Assembly (NCBI RefSeq): GCF_030323145.1
Contig: NZ_CP100470.1
Span: forward strand, 3,017,001-3,081,000
Length of the DNA stretch: 64,000 nt
Direction: 5' to 3'
Source: Mesorhizobium sp. C432A
GTDB taxonomy: Bacteria > Pseudomonadota > Alphaproteobacteria > Rhizobiales > Rhizobiaceae
Within the stretch, counting starts at the first letter, position 1. Each line of letters begins with the position of its first letter. Below are positions 46,956 through 54,935 of the stretch, piece after piece. The translations under genes and the position numbers were made by a program. Below the pieces are notes generated by a model, which did no database searches, was not told the origin of the DNA, and saw only the letters and a program-made list of their open reading frames with translations.

Positions 46956-47735
46956 ATGGCTGAGCGCCTGTCCGGCAAACGCATCTTCCTCACCGGCGCC
47001 GCGCAAGGCATCGGGCTTGCCATCGCCGGGGCCTGCCTGGCCGAAGGGGCAAAACTGTTCCTGGTCGATCGCGACGGCGCGCTGCTGGACAAAACGGTCG
47101 CCGGCCTTGCCGCACCGCAGGGCCATGTCGGACATACCGCAGCCGACATCAGCGACGGGGCCGCGATTGCCGCTGCCGTCAGCCGGGCGACCGACGCGAT
47201 CGGGCCGATCAACGCGCTGATCAACAATGCGGGGATGAATGTGTTCTCGACGCCGCTCGAGGCGACCGAGGAGGAGTGGAACCGCAATTTCGACGTCAAC
47301 GTCAAGGGCGCCTGGAATTGCAGCAAGGCGGTGCTGCCAGGAATGATCGCAAATGGTGGTGGCGCGATCCTCAACATCGCCTCGACGCACAGCTTCACCA
47401 TCATCCCTCATACCTTCCCCTATCCCGTGGCCAAGCACGCGCTGCTTGGGCTGACCAAATCGCTGGCGCTGGAATATGCCGGGCAGGGCGTGCGCGTGAA
47501 CGCGCTGGCGCCCGGTTATGTCGAGACGCAGAAGGCGACCGACTATTGGAACAGTTTTGCCGATCCGGTTGCGGCGCGCGCCAGGACGCTGGCGCTGCAT
47601 CCCGGCGGCCGCATCGCCTCGGCGCGCGAGATCGCGCTGGCCGCTGTGTTCATGATTTCTGAGGAGTGCCCGTTCATGAACGCGGCGACCCTCGTCGTCG
47701 ATGGCGGGCTCAGCCAGCTACAGCATCCCGCCTGA
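46956..47735 (+). CDS. SDR sugar dehydrogenase of the galactose/arabinose module
   Basis: A 259-residue SDR with 'TGAAQGIGLA', 'NNAGMN', a catalytic Ser in 'IASTHSF' and Tyr-x-x-x-Lys as 'YPVAK'; C-terminus 'AATLVVDGGLSQLQ'. Its place at the end of the araFGH-like operon, 24 bases after the permease, suggests oxidation of the imported aldose to the lactone (galactose or arabinose 1-dehydrogenase), the first step toward galactonate and DgoD. SDRs of similar sequence also act on 2-keto-3-deoxy acids. ATG 46956 follows GTGGAGTG. Confidence 0.85.
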   Translation: MAERLSGKRIFLTGAAQGIGLAIAGACLAEGAKLFLVDRDGALLDKTVAGLAAPQGHVGHTAADISDGAAIAAAVSRATDAIGPINALINNAGMNVFSTPLEATEEEWNRNFDVNVKGAWNCSKAVLPGMIANGGGAILNIASTHSFTIIPHTFPYPVAKHALLGLTKSLALEYAGQGVRVNALAPGYVETQKATDYWNSFADPVAARARTLALHPGGRIASAREIALAAVFMISEECPFMNAATLVVDGGLSQLQHPA

Positions 47736-47797
47736 ACGCTAGAGAGGCTCTATTTCTACCGCATCGACCGCCGGCCTAATGGAGCAAGCAGTCGCGA

Positions 47798-48745
47798 TCA
47801 GAAACGCTCGCGATAGGCGCGCGGATTGGTGCCCAGCACGCGCAGAAAGCCGCGCCGCATGGTTTCTTCCGAGCCGAAACCGCAGCGGCGGGCCGTCTGG
47901 TTGACGGGCTGGCCCCGCTCCAGCATCCGCCGCGCCGCCTCGATCCGGATCTCCTCGATCGCGCGGGCAGGTGTCCGGCCGGTGGCCTCGCGATAGCGCC
48001 GCGAGAAGCTGCGCGGGCTCATATTGGCGTGGTCGGCCAACTGCGTGAGCGACAGGTCACCGGCCAGATTTTCGAGGATCCAGCCATGCAGCCGGTCGAA
48101 GCGCCCGTCGCCTTGCTGCAGCTTGAGGGTCTGGCTGAATTGCGCCTGGCCACCGGGACGTTTCAGGAAGACCACCAACTCGCGCGCCACGCCGAGCGCC
48201 GTGTGCCGGCCAAGGTCGGCCTCGACGAGGGAGAGGGCGAGATCGATCCCCGCCGTTACGCCGGCGGATGTCCAGACATTGCCGTCGCGGATGAAGATCG
48301 GATCGGGTTCGAGCCGGACCGCGGGAAAGCGCCGGGCGAACTCCGCGCAGCGTCCCCAATGGGTCACCGCGCGGCGGCCGTCGAGCAGGCCAGCCGTCGC
48401 CAGCAGCATGGCGCCGCTGCAGACGGAAGCGGTTCGGGTGGCATCGCGCGAGCGACCGGCGATCCACTGGACCAGCACGGGATCGTCGCAGGCCGCGTTG
48501 ACGCCCCATCCTCCGGGGACAAGCAGCGTGTCGATCTTACCTCCGTGGGTTGGCAGCACTGCTGCCTCCAGCACGAGACCGGCCGATGTCCGGATGCGCG
48601 GTGAGGCGGCGACGACCACGACCTCGTAAGGAGCCGGTTCGCCGGCCTGCCTTTTGAAATCATTGGCGCTGGCAAAGACCTGCAGCGGTCCGCTGACGTC
48701 GAGGAGCTGGATGTCGGGATAGGCAAGTACTTCGATACGGCGCAT
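47798..48745 (-). CDS. GlxA-type AraC regulator with DJ-1/PfpI domain
   Basis: A 315-residue regulator. Residues about 1-175 form a class I glutamine amidotransferase-like (DJ-1/PfpI) domain with Cys109 in 'ASVCSGAMLLATAG'; residues about 210-312 form the AraC DNA-binding domain ('LTQLADHANMSPRSFSRRY', 'RCGFGSEETMRRGF'). GlxA-like proteins control nitrogen, choline or stress genes in other bacteria. It is divergent from a separate DJ-1/PfpI gene that shares its N-domain fold; that gene is its probable target. ATG 48745. Confidence 0.9.
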   Translation of the reverse strand: MRRIEVLAYPDIQLLDVSGPLQVFASANDFKRQAGEPAPYEVVVVAASPRIRTSAGLVLEAAVLPTHGGKIDTLLVPGGWGVNAACDDPVLVQWIAGRSRDATRTASVCSGAMLLATAGLLDGRRAVTHWGRCAEFARRFPAVRLEPDPIFIRDGNVWTSAGVTAGIDLALSLVEADLGRHTALGVARELVVFLKRPGGQAQFSQTLKLQQGDGRFDRLHGWILENLAGDLSLTQLADHANMSPRSFSRRYREATGRTPARAIEEIRIEAARRMLERGQPVNQTARRCGFGSEETMRRGFLRVLGTNPRAYRERF

Positions 48746-48746
48746 T

Positions 48747-48789
48747 GGTTTGGCCCGAAGCGAGGGATGAATGGCAATCGTGCCAAACC
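48747..48789. promoter_or_regulatory. Inverted-repeat operator of the GlxA/DJ-1 gene pair
   Basis: GGTTTGGC (48747-48754) and GCCAAACC (48782-48789) form a perfect 8-bp inverted repeat in the 86-base divergent gap; a smaller repeat, TGGCA/TGCCA, lies at 48772-48785. It abuts the regulator's start codon and should also affect the rightward DJ-1 gene. Likely binding site of the AraC-type regulator. Confidence 0.55.
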
Positions 48790-48831
48790 ATGATGCCGTA
48801 GATTGCCGGAAGTCAACCCACGGAGATTTCC

Positions 48832-49539
48832 ATGCCCCTTCGTTTCGGCATCCTCGTATTCCCCGACGTCCAACAACTCGACCTCACCGGCCCATACGAA
48901 GTCCTGGCATCGGCCAAGGATGCCGAGGTGGAACTGATCTGGAAGGATCGCAACCCGGTGACGTCATCGACGCGCCTCTCGCTGACGCCAACCGCGACCT
49001 TTGACGATTGCCGGCCCCTCGACGTGCTGTGCATTCCTGGCGGGGGCGGGGTCAACGCGCTGCTGGAGGACCAGACAGTCCTCGATTTCGTGTGGGAGCG
49101 CGCGGGGCAGGTGCGCTACATCACCTCCGTTTGCAGCGGTGCCCTGGTGCTTGGGGCGGCCGGACTGCTGAGGGGCAAGCGCGCGACCACGCACTGGTAT
49201 GCGCATGATTTCCTTGAGGAGTTCGGAGCGATCCCGGTCGACGAGCGTATCGTCGAAGACGGCAAGCTCATCACCGCCGGCGGCGTCACTTCGGGGATCG
49301 ACTTCGGCCTGGCGCTGGTTGCGAGGCTGCTTGGACAGGAGGAGGCCGAGATCGTGCAGCTCTCGCTCGAATACGCCCCGGCTCCTCCCTTTCGGTCCGG
49401 CACGCCCGCCGAGGCGTCGCCTGCGGTGCTGGCGCAGGCAAAAAAGCGCCTCTCTGGTTCGAGGCGGGTTCGCGAGGCAATCTTCGCTCGCTGGCGCGAG
49501 GCTCGCGCCGCCGCTGCGCCGGCGCGCATCCACGGCTGA
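48832..49539 (+). CDS. DJ-1/PfpI family protein, isonitrile-hydratase-like
   Basis: A 235-residue protein of the DJ-1/PfpI superfamily. The nucleophile-elbow Cys101 is in 'TSVCSGALVLGAAGLL', and 'LCIPGGGGVNALL' forms the conserved glycine loop; 'THWYAHDFLEEFGA' follows. This closely resembles bacterial isonitrile hydratase (InhA) and related GlxA N-domains. The last 40 residues are charged and alanine-rich and may be disordered. The ATG at 48832 follows GGAG. A strong terminator ends the transcript. Confidence 0.87.
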   Translation: MPLRFGILVFPDVQQLDLTGPYEVLASAKDAEVELIWKDRNPVTSSTRLSLTPTATFDDCRPLDVLCIPGGGGVNALLEDQTVLDFVWERAGQVRYITSVCSGALVLGAAGLLRGKRATTHWYAHDFLEEFGAIPVDERIVEDGKLITAGGVTSGIDFGLALVARLLGQEEAEIVQLSLEYAPAPPFRSGTPAEASPAVLAQAKKRLSGSRRVREAIFARWREARAAAAPARIHG

Positions 49540-49540
49540 A

Positions 49541-49585
49541 GCAGCAAGGCCGAAGGTGCATCCCCTGGCCCTTCGGCCTTGCTGC
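49541..49585 (+). terminator. Strong 16-bp-stem terminator after the DJ-1 gene
   Basis: GCAGCAAGGCCGAAGG (49541-49556) is perfectly complementary to CCTTCGGCCTTGCTGC (49570-49585), with a 13-base loop and a short GTTTC tail. It begins two bases after the stop codon. Confidence 0.85.
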
Positions 49586-49595
49586 GTTTCCACTG

Positions 49596-49643
49596 TTGAC
49601 AGGTCCCTTCGTCTGTGCAGAAATTGGTTGGACCATTGAACCA
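49596..49643 (+). promoter_or_regulatory. Promoter and operator-like palindrome of the GntR operon
   Basis: TTGACA at 49596-49601 is a good -35 box; the -10 at 17 bases (AGAAAT) is weak. TGGTTGGACCATTGAACCA (49625-49643) has inverted ends (TGGTT/AACCA) and a TTGGACCA centre, typical of GntR-family operators, and lies just upstream of the GTG start at 49661. Autoregulation is likely. Confidence 0.5.
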
Positions 49644-49660
49644 CTTCGGTAATAGCCCCG

Positions 49661-50395
49661 GTGACCCAATTCAGCCTTCCGCCGATCCAGACGACGGCCC
49701 GCGACGACGCGGTGCTGAAGGCGTTGGCCGGCTTCGTCATGCGCGAGAAGCTGGAACCCGGTGAGAGGCTGCCGACCGAACGCATCCTCGCTGAGCGTCT
49801 GAAGGTCAGCCGCAATACGGTGCGCGAGGCGCTGACGCGCTGGGAAGGGCTTGGCCTGGTCGAGCGCCGGCAGGGCTCGGGCACCTATCTCAAGGCCGCC
49901 GTCTCGCTCGACATGCTGCACATGCCGCTGACGCTTGCCGGCGGCAATGATTTCACCGGCCTGATGCGCACGCTGGAAATCCGCCGCGCGCTGGAAGCGG
50001 AAGCCGCCGCCCTTTGCGCCATTCGTGCCGACAGGGACGACCTCGCCGAGATCGAGCGCAAGCTCGACATCATGGAGGAAGAGTTTCTCAGCCGCGCCGG
50101 CATGTCGTCGGAAGAGGACTGGGAATTCCATCAGGCGATCTACCGCGCCTGCGGCAATCCGCTGTTCGAGCAGATTATCGCCGCCATGCACGAACTGTTC
50201 CACCGCTTCTGGGAACATCCGCTCGGCGTGCGCGATTTCGGCCACGCAAGCTTTCCCTACCACCGCACCATGTTCGACTGCATCGCCGCGCACGATCCGG
50301 AAGGCGCCCGGGCCGAAGCGCTGAAACTGATCGCCACGGTCGAGGACGATTTGAAGCGCGGCGCCGCCAACCTCAAACTTTCGGTCCGCACATGA
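49661..50395 (+). CDS. GntR regulator, FadR subfamily
   Basis: A 244-residue factor. The winged helix-turn-helix is at about 15-80 ('GFVMREKLEPGERLPTE', 'LKVSRNTVREALTRWEG') and the FCD domain at about 95-230 ('DWEFHQAIYRACGN' supplies one metal-site His). It starts at GTG 49661, and its TGA overlaps the ATG of the PLP enzyme (ATGA at 50392), so it is co-translated with the operon it probably controls: PLP enzyme plus sugar-type importer. Confidence 0.88.
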   Translation: MTQFSLPPIQTTARDDAVLKALAGFVMREKLEPGERLPTERILAERLKVSRNTVREALTRWEGLGLVERRQGSGTYLKAAVSLDMLHMPLTLAGGNDFTGLMRTLEIRRALEAEAAALCAIRADRDDLAEIERKLDIMEEEFLSRAGMSSEEDWEFHQAIYRACGNPLFEQIIAAMHELFHRFWEHPLGVRDFGHASFPYHRTMFDCIAAHDPEGARAEALKLIATVEDDLKRGAANLKLSVRT

Positions 50396-51588
50396 ACGAG
50401 CACAGCTTCGACCCAGGCATTTCCGGCAGCGACTATCTCGCCGAGGCGGCGACGCTTCTGGCGCATGACGACCCGTTCCCTGGCAATGCGGTGGTGCCGC
50501 CGATCTACCAGACCTCGCTGTTCACCTTCGCCAGCTATGCCGACATGGCCGACACCTTTGCCGGGCGCAGGAAGCAGCCGATCTATTCGCGCGGCGACAA
50601 CCCGACGGTGATGGAATTCGAGTCACGCGTCGCAGCGCTCGAAGGTGCGGAAGCCGCGCGCGGATTCTCCAGCGGCATGGCGGCGATCAGCGCGACATTG
50701 CTTGCCTTTGTCGGCGCCGGCGAGCGCATCGTTGCGGTGCGCAACTGCTATGGTGACGCCTACCGACTGTTCGAGCGGTTGTTCCCGCGCCTGCACATCA
50801 AGGTCGACTATGTCGACGGCTCCGATCCGGATGCGGTGGCCGCGGCTCTTCCCGGCGCCAAACTGCTCTACCTGGAAAGCCCGACCTCGATGACGTTCGA
50901 GCTGCAGGATCTCGAACATCTGACGCGGCTGGCGAAAGAGCAGGGCATCGTCACCACCATCGACAATTCCTGGGCGACGCCGGTGTTCCAGAAGCCGATC
51001 CTGCACGGCGTCGATCTGGTGCTGCATTCCGCCTCGAAATATCTCGGCGGTCACAGCGACACCGTCGCCGGCGTGGTGGCCGGCTCGGCCGCTCACATCA
51101 AGCATATCAACGACCAGACCTATTCGCAGCTCGGCGCAAAGCTGTCGCCCTTCGAGGGCTGGCTGCTGTTGCGCGGCCTGCGCACGCTGCCGCTGAGACT
51201 GCCGCATCACATGAAGAGTGGGCTCATCATCGCCGAGCGCTTGAAGGCGCATGACAAGGTCGAGCGGGTCAATCATCCCGCCTATTCCAACCATCCCGGC
51301 AAGAAGACGCTTGCCGGCTATGCCGGGCTGTTCTCCTTCGAGGTGACGGAGGATGTCGACATTCCCGCTTTCGTCGATGCGCTGAAATTTTTCCGCATCG
51401 GCGTCAGCTGGGGCGGTCATGAAAGCCTGGTCGTGCCGGCAAAGGCCTCGCTCGAGCAGACACCGGGTCTCAATTCGATGGCGCGCTTCGGCGTCAGCCC
51501 CCGAACCATCCGCTTCAATGTCGGATTGGAAAGCGTCGAAGACCTCTGGGCCGACATCGGCCAGGCCTTCGACAAAGCAAAAAAATGA
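50392..51588 (+). CDS. Cys/Met-metabolism PLP enzyme (trans-sulfuration family)
   Basis: A 398-residue fold-type I PLP enzyme. PLP Lys216 is in 'HSASKYLGGHSD'; other family marks are 'YSRGDNPTVMEFESRVAALEG', split here at the phosphate-binding start, 'FSSGMAAI', 'LYLESPTS' and 'TIDNSWATP'. Relatives are cystathionine gamma-synthase/lyase, methionine gamma-lyase and O-acetylhomoserine sulfhydrylase; I cannot choose between them. It is unusual for such an enzyme to be in one operon with a sugar-family ABC importer, which hints that the imported compound may be a sulfur- or amino-containing sugar conjugate. That is inference. Confidence 0.87.
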   Translation: MNEHSFDPGISGSDYLAEAATLLAHDDPFPGNAVVPPIYQTSLFTFASYADMADTFAGRRKQPIYSRGDNPTVMEFESRVAALEGAEAARGFSSGMAAISATLLAFVGAGERIVAVRNCYGDAYRLFERLFPRLHIKVDYVDGSDPDAVAAALPGAKLLYLESPTSMTFELQDLEHLTRLAKEQGIVTTIDNSWATPVFQKPILHGVDLVLHSASKYLGGHSDTVAGVVAGSAAHIKHINDQTYSQLGAKLSPFEGWLLLRGLRTLPLRLPHHMKSGLIIAERLKAHDKVERVNHPAYSNHPGKKTLAGYAGLFSFEVTEDVDIPAFVDALKFFRIGVSWGGHESLVVPAKASLEQTPGLNSMARFGVSPRTIRFNVGLESVEDLWADIGQAFDKAKK

Positions 51589-51614
51589 CTGGGTTCAAAA
51601 TGGGAGTTCTGAAC

Positions 51615-52892
51615 ATGAAACGACTGAGCATCATGCTTGCCACCGCTGCCGGCCTGGCGATGTCCGCCAGCGGCGCGCTGGCCGATACCACCCTCAAGCT
51701 GGTCGAGGTCATCACCAGCCCGCAGCGCACCGAATTCCTGAAGAAGCAGATCGCCGAGTTCGAGGCCGCCAATGCCGGCGTCAAGGTCGAGGTGGTCTCG
51801 CTGCCCTGGGGGCAGGCTTTCGAGAAATTCCTCACCATGGTGCAGGCCGGCGATACGCCCGACATCGTCGAGATGCCGGAGCGCTGGATGGGCCTGTACG
51901 CCACCAACGGCCAGCTCGAGGATCTCGGCCCTTACATGGCCAAATGGGACGACGCCAAGACGCTGGGCGACCGCGCCAAGCAATTCGGCTCGACCGTCAA
52001 CAACACCCAGTTCATGATCCCGTACGGCTACTATGTGAATGCGCTGTTCTGGAACAAGAAGTTGTTCAAGGAGGCCGGTCTCGACGGCCCGCCGGCGACA
52101 CTCGACGACTTCATCGCCGACTCCAAGAAGATCTCCGCCATTCCAGGCAAGTACGGCTATTGCCTGCGCGGTGGGCCGGGCGCCTTCAACGGCATGCACA
52201 TGTTCATGAACATCGCCGCTGGCAAGGGCGGCTACTTCAACGAGGACGGCACCTCGACCATCAACGAGGAGGGCTCGGTCAAGGGCCTGCAGATGCTGGC
52301 CGACATGTACAAGGACGGGCTGGCGCCCAAGGATGCGGTGAGCTGGGGCTTTAACGAGACCGTCACCGGCTTCTATTCCGGCACCTGCGCCATGCTCAAC
52401 CAGGATCCGGATGCGCTGATCGGCATTGCCGACAAGATGAGTGCCGACGATTTTGCAGTGGCGCCGCTGCCTGTGGGGCCAAGCGGCAAATCCTATCCGA
52501 CGCTGGGCTATGCCGGCTGGGCGATGTTCGCCAACTCGCAGCACAAGGACGATGCCTGGAAGCTGATGGCGACGCTGTTGTCGCCCAAGGACAATCTCGA
52601 ATGGGCCAAGGAAGTCGGCGTCGTGCCGATCCACAATGGCGCCGACCAGGATGCCCACTTCAAGACCGAGCAGTTCAAAGGCTGGTTCACCGAACTCAGC
52701 GACGCTTCCAAATATGAAATGGTGACGCCGCCGACACATCTGGAGAACCTCGGCAATTTCGTCGACCAGGTGGCGATCAAGAATTTCCAGGAAGTGCTGC
52801 TCGGCCAGAAGTCGGCCAAGGACGTTGCCGATCAATGGGCCGCGTTCCTGACCAAGGAACAGCAGGACTGGCTGGCCAAGAACAAGAAGTAG
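51615..52892 (+). CDS. ABC importer binding protein, family 1
   Basis: A 425-residue periplasmic binding protein. The signal peptide is 'MKRLSIMLATAAGLAMSAS' plus 'GALA', cleaved before 'DTTLK'. The mature protein has 'LKKQIAEFEAANAGVKVEVV', 'MIPYGYYVNALFWNKKLFKE' at the hinge and 'GYAGWAMFANSQHKDDAWKL' in the C lobe, standard for carbohydrate-type family 1. ATG 51615 is used (GGGAG upstream); an in-frame ATG at 51585 overlaps the PLP gene. Neighbouring permeases and ATPase complete the importer. Confidence 0.9.
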   Translation: MKRLSIMLATAAGLAMSASGALADTTLKLVEVITSPQRTEFLKKQIAEFEAANAGVKVEVVSLPWGQAFEKFLTMVQAGDTPDIVEMPERWMGLYATNGQLEDLGPYMAKWDDAKTLGDRAKQFGSTVNNTQFMIPYGYYVNALFWNKKLFKEAGLDGPPATLDDFIADSKKISAIPGKYGYCLRGGPGAFNGMHMFMNIAAGKGGYFNEDGTSTINEEGSVKGLQMLADMYKDGLAPKDAVSWGFNETVTGFYSGTCAMLNQDPDALIGIADKMSADDFAVAPLPVGPSGKSYPTLGYAGWAMFANSQHKDDAWKLMATLLSPKDNLEWAKEVGVVPIHNGADQDAHFKTEQFKGWFTELSDASKYEMVTPPTHLENLGNFVDQVAIKNFQEVLLGQKSAKDVADQWAAFLTKEQQDWLAKNKK

Positions 52893-52897
52893 TTCTT

Positions 52898-52929
52898 CCA
52901 CCTTCTCCCCGTTTACGGGGAGAAGGTGG
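52898..52929 (+). terminator. Perfect 14-bp hairpin after binding-protein gene
   Basis: CCACCTTCTCCCCG (52898-52911), loop TTTA, CGGGGAGAAGGTGG (52916-52929). It follows the stop codon by five bases and has no U tract. The sequence is of a type dispersed in rhizobial genomes, so it may be both a mobile repeat and a functional 3' hairpin. Confidence 0.75.
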
Positions 52930-52935
52930 CCCGAA

Positions 52936-52982
52936 TGCATGTCGCCCAAAAGTGCGTAGCGGTTTTGGGACAACGACATGCA
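52936..52982. repeat. Rhizobial palindromic repeat, copy C
   Basis: TGCATGTCG (52936-52944) pairs with CGACATGCA (52974-52982), and CCCAAAA (52945-52951) with TTTTGGG (52963-52969). The core AAAAGTGCGTAGCGGTTTT differs from copies A and B by two bases. It lies in the same composite intergenic block as two hairpins. Confidence 0.8.
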
Positions 52983-52994
52983 CAGACAGGCCCG

Positions 52995-53040
52995 GATGAG
53001 GGGCAGCTCGAGCACCCCAAGGCTGGCGCCGCCCCTCATC
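52995..53040. repeat. Inverted repeat GATGAGGGGC in the same gap
   Basis: GATGAGGGGC (52995-53004) is complementary to GCCCCTCATC (53031-53040) with a 26-base loop. With the hairpin at 52898 and copy C it makes a mosaic of three dispersed-type elements filling most of the 268-base gap before the first permease. Confidence 0.65.
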
Positions 53041-53160
53041 TGCCTGCCCGTCCTCCGCAGCAGCTGTGCTGCAGCTACGGAGGGTGGACCGGCATCTGTT
53101 CCCCAATGAACGGCGACGCTTGTTGCCAATCCGCTCCTCCAGGAGACGATCCAGAAGCCA

Positions 53161-54084
53161 ATGACCTACGCCGTACCCGAAATACGATCCGCAGGCCGAC
53201 CGCGAAAGAAGCGGCTGACGCATGCAGCAATCGAGCCCTGGCTTTATCTCAGCCCGGCGATCGTTCTGCTGGTCGTGGTGCTGCTGGTGCCGCTGATCAT
53301 CGGCATCAGCTATTCGTTCCGGAAGTTCTCCGCCTTCAAATCCGAATATGTCGGCCTCGGCCAGTATCAGGCGATGCTGACCGACCAGGTGCTGGGGCAG
53401 GCGCTGGTCAACACGCTCTGGTGGACCGTCGCCAGCCTGTTCTTCCAGTTCTTCCTCGGCCTGGGTCTGGCGTTGCTGCTCGACAAACCGTTTGTCGGGC
53501 GCAAGTTCGTGCAGGCGGTGGTGTTCCTGCCCTGGGCGGTGCCATCTTTTCTGTCGGGCCTGACCTGGGCGTGGCTGTTCAATCCGATCATCGGACCACT
53601 GCCGCATTGGCTCTTCACGCTCGGGCTGAAGGCCGAGCCGACCAATGTGCTGTCCGATCCGGCGACCGCCATGTGGGGGCCGATCATCGCCAACATCTGG
53701 TTCGGCATTCCGTTCTTCGCCATCACGCTGCTGGCGGCGCTGAAGTCGATCCCGTCGGAACTGCATGAGGCGGCCGCAATCGACGGCGCTTCGCCTTGGC
53801 AGCGCTTCACCAAGGTGACGCTGCCGTTCCTGGCGCCGACCATCGTCATCACCGTCATGCTGCGCACGATCTGGATCGCGACCTTCGCCGATCTGATCTT
53901 CGTCATGACCGAGGGCGGGCCGGCAGGCTCGACCAGCACGGTGCCGGTCTACATCTATGTCAGTGCCTTCAAGTCGCTGGACAAGGGCTATGCCTCCGCG
54001 GTGGCGGTGCTGCTCTTGATCTTGCTGATCGCCTATGCGATCGCGCTGATCGCCATCCGCCGCTTGCTGGTGAGGCACGTCTGA
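53161..54084 (+). CDS. ABC importer permease (MalF type)
   Basis: A 307-residue permease with six main helices. The EAA loop is 'LHEAAAIDGASPWQRFTKVT'. ATG 53161 begins an N-terminus with a basic cytoplasmic stretch ('RSAGRPRKKRLTHA'), normal for this class. The TGA overlaps the ATG of the next permease (TGATG), showing coupling. It is separated from its binding-protein gene by the repeat-filled gap. Confidence 0.9.
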   Translation: MTYAVPEIRSAGRPRKKRLTHAAIEPWLYLSPAIVLLVVVLLVPLIIGISYSFRKFSAFKSEYVGLGQYQAMLTDQVLGQALVNTLWWTVASLFFQFFLGLGLALLLDKPFVGRKFVQAVVFLPWAVPSFLSGLTWAWLFNPIIGPLPHWLFTLGLKAEPTNVLSDPATAMWGPIIANIWFGIPFFAITLLAALKSIPSELHEAAAIDGASPWQRFTKVTLPFLAPTIVITVMLRTIWIATFADLIFVMTEGGPAGSTSTVPVYIYVSAFKSLDKGYASAVAVLLLILLIAYAIALIAIRRLLVRHV

Positions 54085-54932
54085 TGATTGCCGGACGCTC
54101 CACCTCCTCGCGCATCTTCAGCGGCATCGGCCTCTACGCGGCGATTGCCGCCTATATGATCTTTGCGCTGTTTCCGATCTTCTGGACGCTGAAGATTTCG
54201 GTAACGCCGGAGCGGCTGCTCTATTCCGAGGGCATCACGCTGTGGCCGTCGCAGACCTCCTTCCGCAACTTCATCACTGTCCTGGAAGCCTCTGACTTCC
54301 CCCGCTATTTCCTCAACAGCGTTATCGTCTCGGTGTCGACGGCGGCCCTGGTGACAGTCATCGCCACGCTCGCCGGCTACGCCATGTCGCGCTTCACCTT
54401 TCGCGGCAAGGCAACGCTGGCGATCATGCTTTTGCTGACGCAAACCTTCCCGCTGGTGATGGTCATTCCGCCGATCTACCGCGTCATGGGCGAGCTTGGC
54501 CTGACCAACAGTCTGGTTGGTCTGATCATCATCTACACCGCCTTCAACACCGCCTTCGCCACCTTTCTAATGCAGTCCTTCTTCGACGGCATTCCGAAGG
54601 ATCTGGAGGAAGCGGCGATGATCGACGGCTGCACGCGGGCGCAGGCGATGCGCAAGGTGATCGTGCCGCTGACCTTGCCCGGCATGGGCGCCACGCTCGG
54701 CTTCGTCTTCACCGCCGCCTGGAGCGAATTGCTGTTCGCGCTGATGCTGATCTCCAGCGACGACCAGAAGACCTTTGCCGTCGGCCTGCTCACCTATATC
54801 GGCAAGTTCGCCGTGGACTGGGGGCAGATGATGGCGGCGTCGATCCTGGCGCTGATCCCGGTCTGCATCTTCTTCGCCTTCCTGCAACGCTATCTCGTCA
54901 CCGGCCTCACCGCCGGCGCGGTCAAAGGATAA
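54084..54932 (+). CDS. ABC importer permease (MalG type)
   Basis: A 282-residue permease with six helices. The EAA loop is 'LEEAAMIDGCTRAQAMRKVI'. It begins at ATG 54084, overlapping the upstream stop, and is followed three bases later by the ATPase gene. With the MalF-type subunit it forms the membrane channel of the importer. Confidence 0.9.
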   Translation: MIAGRSTSSRIFSGIGLYAAIAAYMIFALFPIFWTLKISVTPERLLYSEGITLWPSQTSFRNFITVLEASDFPRYFLNSVIVSVSTAALVTVIATLAGYAMSRFTFRGKATLAIMLLLTQTFPLVMVIPPIYRVMGELGLTNSLVGLIIIYTAFNTAFATFLMQSFFDGIPKDLEEAAMIDGCTRAQAMRKVIVPLTLPGMGATLGFVFTAAWSELLFALMLISSDDQKTFAVGLLTYIGKFAVDWGQMMAASILALIPVCIFFAFLQRYLVTGLTAGAVKG

Positions 54933-54935
54933 TCG

